A model generated the notes under the pieces. The model searched no databases and was not told the origin of the DNA. It saw only the letters and a list, made by a program, of their open reading frames with translations. A stretch of 36,078 nt of DNA from Acidobacteriota bacterium (GTDB lineage Bacteria; Acidobacteriota; Terriglobia; Terriglobales; Acidobacteriaceae): contig JAFDVV010000073.1 in the NCBI GenBank assembly GCA_018268775.1, forward strand, positions 17,385 to 53,462. The letters run 5' to 3'. The position numbers and the translations under genes were made by a program. Shown here one piece after another: positions 31,851-36,078 of this stretch (within the stretch, counting starts at the first letter, position 1; each line of letters opens with the position of its first letter).

Positions 31851-34106
31851 ATGGCCTTTACGGAACAGTACGACGTCGTGGTGGTGGGCGCGGGGCACGC
31901 GGGCTGCGAGGCCGCGATGGCTGCCGCGCGCATGGGGCTGCGTACAGCGCTGTTCACACTCAACCTCGACCTGATCGCGCAGATGAGCTGCAACCCGGCC
32001 ATCGGCGGCATCGCCAAGGGGCACTTGGTGCGCGAGGTCGACGCCCTGGGCGGCGTGATGGGCGAGGTCGCCGACGCCTGCGGCATCCAGTTCCGTCTGC
32101 TCAATACGTCGCGCGGCCCGGCGGTGTGGTCGCCTCGCGCGCAGTGCGACAAGGCGCTCTACCGCGTGAAGATGCGCGAGGTGCTCGAGGGGCAGAAGAA
32201 TCTGTTCATCAAGCAGGCGGAGGTTGTTGACGTGATTTTGGAGGAGCCCCTCCAAAATTGTCATCCTGAGCGAAGCGGAGCGGAGTCGAAGGATCTGCGG
32301 TTCAATCTACCGAATGTCCCAGGTCTGGACTCTAAAACCAGGGACGGAGCGCCACAGACGCCGCGCGTCACCGGCCTCAAGCTTCGCGATGGACGCACCG
32401 TGCATGCGAAGGCCACCATCATCACCACGGGCACGTTTCTCAACGGGCTGATCCACTGCGGCGAGCAGCAGTACACTGCGGGCCGCAGCGGCGAACCCGC
32501 CAGCGTGCTGCTGGGCGAATCGCTCAAGAAGCTCGGCCTGCGCGAGTGCCGCCTGAAGACCGGCACGCCTCCTCGTCTTGACGGGCGCACGATCGATTGG
32601 AGCCGCTTTGAAGAGCAGCCCGGCGACGCCGAGCCCACGCCCTTCAGCTTCCGCTCGCCGTTTACGCGTTCGGGCGAGCCTCCGCTGCGGCAGATCTCCT
32701 GCCACATCGCAACCACCACGCCCGAGACGCTGCAACTGATCCGCGACAACGTGCACCGTTCGCCCATGTACACCGGCCAGATTGCGGCGGTCGGCCCGCG
32801 CTACTGTCCTTCGATCGAAGACAAGATCGTCCGTTTCCCGGAGAAGTCGCAGCACCAGTTCTTTCTCGAACCCGAGGGCCTGAACACGCACGAGGTCTAC
32901 ATCAACGGCATGAGCACGTCGCTGCCGATGGAGGTGCAGGCGGCGATGGTGCGCTCCATCCCGGGGCTTGAGAACGCCGAGATGCTGCGCCCCGGCTATG
33001 CGATCGAATACGACGCCATCGACCCTACGGAGCTTGACCGCTCGCTGAAGGTGAAGAGCTACGAGGGCCTCTACCTCGCCGGACAGATCAACGGAACCAG
33101 CGGCTACGAGGAGGCCGCCTGCCAGGGCCTGATGGCCGGCATCAACGCCGCGCTTTACGCGCAGTGGCTCAACAATATGGGTGCCCCACAACCTGCCCTG
33201 AGCGGAGTCGAACGGGTCGATTCTGAGATGTGGGATGAGGCGCCGCGAGATCAGGGCCAGCCTCCAACCTTCACGCTCGACCGCACCGAGGCCTACACCG
33301 GCATCCTGATCGACGACCTTATCTCGAAGGGCACCAACGAGCCATACCGCATGTTCACCTCGCGTGCGGAGTTCCGCCTGCACCTGCGCATCGACAACGC
33401 CGACAAGCGCCTGACGCCGCACGGCCGCCGCCTCGGACTGATCGGCGACGAGGCCTGGGCTGACTATGAGGCGAAGCAGGCGCGCGCCGCCGTGCTCAAC
33501 GATCTGCTGCGCAAGACGAAGGCCGACATTAAGGCGCTTCCTGAAGAGATACAGCAAGACCTGACCGGGCCCAGCGTCGAGGGCATCACATGGGCGCAGT
33601 TGCTGAAGCGCCCTGCGATCACCATCGAGGCGATCTGGCCTGCGCTGGTACCGCTTGTCGCCGCAAAGCCCGAACTCGCCGAGTGGCTTATGCAAGCCGA
33701 AGAGGAGGCTTGCGGTATCGGCAGAAAAGCAGGTTCCTCCGCTCCGCTACGCTCCGGCCGGAATGACAACCAGGGAGATTTTTCTTTCGACCGAGGCGAT
33801 GGCACGCTGCACGTCTGGGTGCGCAACGAGATCAAGACCGTCGAGACGGAGATCAAGTACGAGGGCTACCTCAACCAGCAGCGCAGGTCGATGGAGAAGC
33901 TGCGCGCCTCGGAGCAGAAGGCGATCCCCGAGGGGTTCGACTACGACGCCGTCTCGGGCCTCTCGCGCGAGATGCGCGAAAAGCTCGGCCGCGTCCGCCC
34001 GCAGACCCTCGGCCAGGCCAGCCGCATCGCCGGAGTCACGCCCGCGGCCGTCAGCCTGATCCACGTCTACATGGAGATACAGGCGCGGCGCAAGAGCGTG
34101 GCGTAG
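31851..34106 (+). CDS. mnmG: tRNA uridine-5-carboxymethylaminomethyl modification enzyme MnmG, with three repeat-derived insertions
   Basis: FAD protein that with MnmE installs carboxymethylaminomethyl at wobble U34 of several tRNAs. [13 protein letters not shown] (10-22) binds [45 protein letters not shown] and the C-terminal YEGYLNQQ complete the family pattern. At 751 residues it is about 100-130 longer than usual. Much of the excess lies in three segments whose DNA resembles the intergenic palindromic repeat: about residues 130-166 ([15 protein letters not shown]), 442-478 ([12 protein letters not shown]) and 622-640 ([12 protein letters not shown]). All keep the frame and avoid the core motifs, so the enzyme is probably active. 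Confidence 0.95.
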   Translation: MAFTEQYDVVVVGAGHAGCEAAMAAARMGLRTALFTLNLDLIAQMSCNPAIGGIAKGHLVREVDALGGVMGEVADACGIQFRLLNTSRGPAVWSPRAQCDKALYRVKMREVLEGQKNLFIKQAEVVDVILEEPLQNCHPERSGAESKDLRFNLPNVPGLDSKTRDGAPQTPRVTGLKLRDGRTVHAKATIITTGTFLNGLIHCGEQQYTAGRSGEPASVLLGESLKKLGLRECRLKTGTPPRLDGRTIDWSRFEEQPGDAEPTPFSFRSPFTRSGEPPLRQISCHIATTTPETLQLIRDNVHRSPMYTGQIAAVGPRYCPSIEDKIVRFPEKSQHQFFLEPEGLNTHEVYINGMSTSLPMEVQAAMVRSIPGLENAEMLRPGYAIEYDAIDPTELDRSLKVKSYEGLYLAGQINGTSGYEEAACQGLMAGINAALYAQWLNNMGAPQPALSGVERVDSEMWDEAPRDQGQPPTFTLDRTEAYTGILIDDLISKGTNEPYRMFTSRAEFRLHLRIDNADKRLTPHGRRLGLIGDEAWADYEAKQARAAVLNDLLRKTKADIKALPEEIQQDLTGPSVEGITWAQLLKRPAITIEAIWPALVPLVAAKPELAEWLMQAEEEACGIGRKAGSSAPLRSGRNDNQGDFSFDRGDGTLHVWVRNEIKTVETEIKYEGYLNQQRRSMEKLRASEQKAIPEGFDYDAVSGLSREMREKLGRVRPQTLGQASRIAGVTPAAVSLIHVYMEIQARRKSVA
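32235..32300. repeat. Repeat fragment inside mnmG, first
   Basis: A perfect hairpin ATTTTGGAGG / CCTCCAAAAT (32235-32258) is joined to GTCATCCTGAGCGAAGCGG and GTCGAAGGATCTGCGG, the same arm as at 27152-27193. Read in frame as [16 protein letters not shown]. Confidence 0.88.
33184..33232. repeat. Repeat fragment inside mnmG, second
   Basis: CCCTGAGCGGAGTCGAACGG is a variant arm of the repeat family, bounded by CCCACA and TGTGGG (33184 onward and about 33227-33232). In frame it adds residues not found in other MnmG. Confidence 0.65.
33732..33772. repeat. Repeat fragment inside mnmG, third
   Basis: CAGGTTCCTCCGCTCCGCTA and CCGGCCGGAATGACA match the reverse arm of the GTCATTCCG subtype. In frame it reads [15 protein letters not shown]. 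Confidence 0.75.
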
Positions 34107-34166
34107 GAGATCGCAAGTCCGTGGAGCGCTTTTGTCATGCGACACGGCCGCAAAAGCACCCAGACT

Positions 34167-34272
34167 TGTCATCTCGACCGAAGCGGCGGAGCCGCGCAGT
34201 GGAGAGACCTGCTGCCTCACGCGGCACAAGAGAAAGCAGGTCTCTCCACTTCGCCGCCGGCCGGGATGACAA
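34167..34272. repeat. Palindromic intergenic repeat, GTCATCTCGACCG subtype
   Basis: TTGTCATCTCGACCG and CGGGATGACAA form the ends; AGTGGAGAGACCTGCT (34198-34213) and AGCAGGTCTCTCCACT (34235-34250) are perfect 16-base inner arms. Confidence 0.88.
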
Positions 34273-34404
34273 AGATCATCTGCCTCGCCACGGAGACAGA
34301 TTCCCTCGGCGGCTGAAGCCGCACTGGCTTAGCGATATCTACGGCGCGACTTAAACCGCACCCCTTCAAAGAAGGGCCGTTTCTTCAGCACGCTTGGTTC
34401 ACGA

Positions 34405-34410
34405 TACATT
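34405..34410 (+). promoter_or_regulatory. Candidate -10 box of a leaderless permease transcript
   Basis: TACATT ends 6 bases before ATG 34417; no Shine-Dalgarno is visible. Confidence 0.35.
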
Positions 34411-34416
34411 TCATTC

Positions 34417-35778
34417 ATGCTCAAACGCAGCCGCGCGAAGACCAACGGCAGCGCAGTGCGCAAGCTGCGTCTGCTGCCGCTGCTCGCGGCGACATACTTC
34501 ATGGTCTCGGGCGGGCCCTATGGGCTTGAGGACGTCGTCGGCTACGGCGGCTACGGCCACGCTCTGCTGCTGCTGTTTTTGCTGCCCTTCTTCTGGAGCT
34601 TTCCCACGGCGCTGATGCTCGGCGAGCTGGCCGCCGCCATCCCCGACGAAGGTGGCTTCTACGCCTGGGTGCGCCGCGCGCTCGGCCCCTTCTGGGGCTT
34701 TCAGGAGGCGTGGCTCTCACTCGCCGCCTCGGTCTTCGACATGGCCGTCTACCCGACGACCTTCGTGCTCTACCTCGAGCGCATCGCGCCCGCGCTCACC
34801 GCCGGCCACCGCGGCATCGCGCTCGAGCTCGCGATGGTCGCCCTCGCCGTCGCCTGGAACCTGCGCGGCGCCGCCGCCGTAGGCGAGGGCTCCATCAAGC
34901 TGTGGCTGCTGGCCGTCTCGCCCTACGTTGCGCTTGCGGGCATCGCCGTGTGGATCGGCTTCGGTCTGCACAGCACGCACTTTCACTTCGCTGGACACGC
35001 TTCGCTGGCCCGCCCCGCCCATGCCGACTTCAACACCGCCATCCTCGTCGCCATGTGGAACTACATGGGCTGGGACAACGCCACCACCATCGCCAACGAA
35101 GTCGACAACCCGCAGCGCGACTACCCGCGCGTGATCCTGATGGCCGCCTGTATGGTGATGCTCACCTACCTCATCCCCGTCGCCGCCGTCGCATGGGCCG
35201 GCATCCCCTCCGCGCACTTCACCACCGGCGCGTGGGTCGACGCGGCGGCACTGCTCGGCGGCCCGGGCCTTGCCTTCATCGTGGTGCTCACCGGATCGTT
35301 CGACGCCTTCGGCAGTTTCTCGAACCTCACGCTCTCCTATACGCGCCTGCCCCACGCGCTGGCCGAAGACGGCCTGCTGCCGCGCGTCTTCACCAAGCGC
35401 CTGAAGAACGGCGCGCCGTGGGTCGCCGTCATCGCGTGCGGCATCTGCTGGGCGCTTGCGCTCGGCTTTACCTTCGAGCGGCTCATCACCATCGACCTCG
35501 TGCTGTGGGGCATGTCGATCGTGCTCGAGTTCATCGCGCTCGTCCTGCTGCGCCGCAAGGAGCCCGGGCTTGCGCGGCCCTTCCGCATCCCCGGCCCCAA
35601 CTGGGTCCCCATCGCGCTGGCAGCGGGCCCCACCGCGCTCACCTTGTACGCTCTCTGCGCCGCGCGCACCGAGAGCGTCGCGGGAATGCCCGCCGTCGTC
35701 TTCGCGCTCATCATCGCCGCCCTCGGCCCGCCGCTGTATCTGGCGGCACGGTTGAACGGGCGAAACCGAACCCAGTAA
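34417..35778 (+). CDS. APC-superfamily amino acid/polyamine permease
   Basis: A 453-residue inner-membrane transporter with about twelve hydrophobic segments. The first helix carries the SGGPYGLEDVVGYGGYG stretch, the unwound substrate-binding glycines of the APC fold, and GELAAAIPDEGGFYAWVRRALG is the conserved second helix/loop typical of amino acid permeases. The cargo cannot be named; close relatives are annotated for amino acids or polyamines. The gene stands alone on its strand; 125 bases separate it from the next gene. Confidence 0.9.
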   Translation: MLKRSRAKTNGSAVRKLRLLPLLAATYFMVSGGPYGLEDVVGYGGYGHALLLLFLLPFFWSFPTALMLGELAAAIPDEGGFYAWVRRALGPFWGFQEAWLSLAASVFDMAVYPTTFVLYLERIAPALTAGHRGIALELAMVALAVAWNLRGAAAVGEGSIKLWLLAVSPYVALAGIAVWIGFGLHSTHFHFAGHASLARPAHADFNTAILVAMWNYMGWDNATTIANEVDNPQRDYPRVILMAACMVMLTYLIPVAAVAWAGIPSAHFTTGAWVDAAALLGGPGLAFIVVLTGSFDAFGSFSNLTLSYTRLPHALAEDGLLPRVFTKRLKNGAPWVAVIACGICWALALGFTFERLITIDLVLWGMSIVLEFIALVLLRRKEPGLARPFRIPGPNWVPIALAAGPTALTLYALCAARTESVAGMPAVVFALIIAALGPPLYLAARLNGRNRTQ

Positions 35779-35903
35779 GGCCAGCGCCTGCCCTCCTAAA
35801 AGAGGCGCGGCATTCTTGCCCATGAGGAATAGTGCGTCCTCCGGCTTTCTGATAGCGTCAAATAAGCAACACCGATTCGCTAAAAGGACTTCCTTCAATA
35901 CTT

Positions 35904-36078
35904 TGGCCAGCTATCTCATCACCGGCGGCGCGGGCTTCATCGGGTCGCACCTGGCTCACGCGCTGGTCGAGCGCGGCGAGACCGTCCGCATCCTCGACAA
36001 CTTCGAGACCGGTCTTGAAAAGAACCTCGCCGCCATCCGCGACAGCATCGACCTGCGCAACGCAAGCCTGACCGACCC
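35904..36078 (+). CDS. NAD-dependent sugar epimerase/dehydratase (partial, 5-prime end)
   Basis: The frame starts with TTG 35904 and runs off the window after about 58 codons: ASYLITGGAGFIGSHLAHAL is the Rossmann glycine motif of extended short-chain dehydrogenases, followed by VRILDNFETGLEKNL, the segment typical of UDP-glucose 4-epimerase-like enzymes (NAD-binding Asp in LDNF). No in-frame ATG precedes it. An AAAGGA lies 14 bases upstream, rather far, so the start is provisional. The substrate is not determinable. Confidence 0.88.

Larger units (their letters stand above)
34107..34416. other. Gap between mnmG and the APC permease
   Basis: 310 bases holding one palindromic repeat (34167-34272) and, at the right end, the TACATT box before the permease. 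No gene is supported. Confidence 0.6.

Noticed and set aside
1..36078. CRISPR array, tRNA or rRNA genes, insertion sequence with transposase
   Set aside because: No regularly spaced direct repeats of CRISPR type, no cloverleaf with conserved T-loop, no rRNA-like stretch and no transposase or integrase frame was seen. The 19-bp tandem at 15822-15879 has no spacers.

Overview
The window looks like a chromosomal segment of a GC-rich soil acidobacterium, most likely class Terriglobia (the Granulicella / Edaphobacter / Terriglobus group). The pointers are a large Oar-like TonB-dependent receptor with an N-terminal carboxypeptidase-regulatory domain, a pentaheme cytochrome of alternative complex III, a DUF3536-type GH57 protein, DUF4126 and DUF4019 proteins, and many intergenic palindromes of the GTCATTCTGAG / GTCATCCTGAGCG type. 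The placement is inferred from gene content; no marker gene could be compared.

Layout. 1-850: start of an alternative complex III operon on the minus strand (actA, then the first codons of the next gene). 1390-8296: accessory stretch with a DNA methyltransferase-nuclease fusion, an AlkA-type glycosylase, a VapBC-like pair, a GH57 protein and a HigBA-like pair. 8474-11599: glyA, a DUF4126 membrane protein and accD. 11654-13989: a NaeI-like type II restriction system (C5 methyltransferase, NaeI endonuclease, Vsr mismatch endonuclease). 14018-16782: a YCII-family protein with an ECF42-type sigma factor, then a SAM methyltransferase. 16816-18649: a PvuII-like restriction system in which the controller-type helix-turn-helix is fused to the endonuclease, divergent from its N4-cytosine methyltransferase. 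18646-19733: cobO and rlmH. 19995-23297: the TonB-dependent receptor, followed by a strong terminator. 23551-25876: minus-strand operon maf-nadD-DUF4019-rsfS. 25981-35778: secreted sialidase, S9 peptidase, hexose-6-phosphate mutarotase, acyltransferase, mnmG and an APC permease. 35904 to the end: start of an NAD-dependent sugar epimerase.

How the parts work together. Within 17 kb there are three unrelated DNA modification/restriction loci and two toxin-antitoxin pairs, each slotted singly between housekeeping genes. Two of the restriction loci are recognisable to the level of catalytic residue spacing (NaeI and PvuII). Reading the whole window by eye I found no CAGCTG, the PvuII site, although about ten would be expected from composition, while related palindromes and the NaeI site GCCGGC are present. 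This suggests long exposure of this lineage to a PvuII-type enzyme.

A second theme is the palindromic repeat family. Copies lie in most of the larger intergenic gaps, one composite copy abuts the glyA stop codon, and three fragments appear to have entered mnmG in frame, lengthening it by roughly 100 residues. A third theme is that several genes without a Shine-Dalgarno sequence have a TANNNT box 6-8 bases before the ATG, which points to leaderless transcripts.
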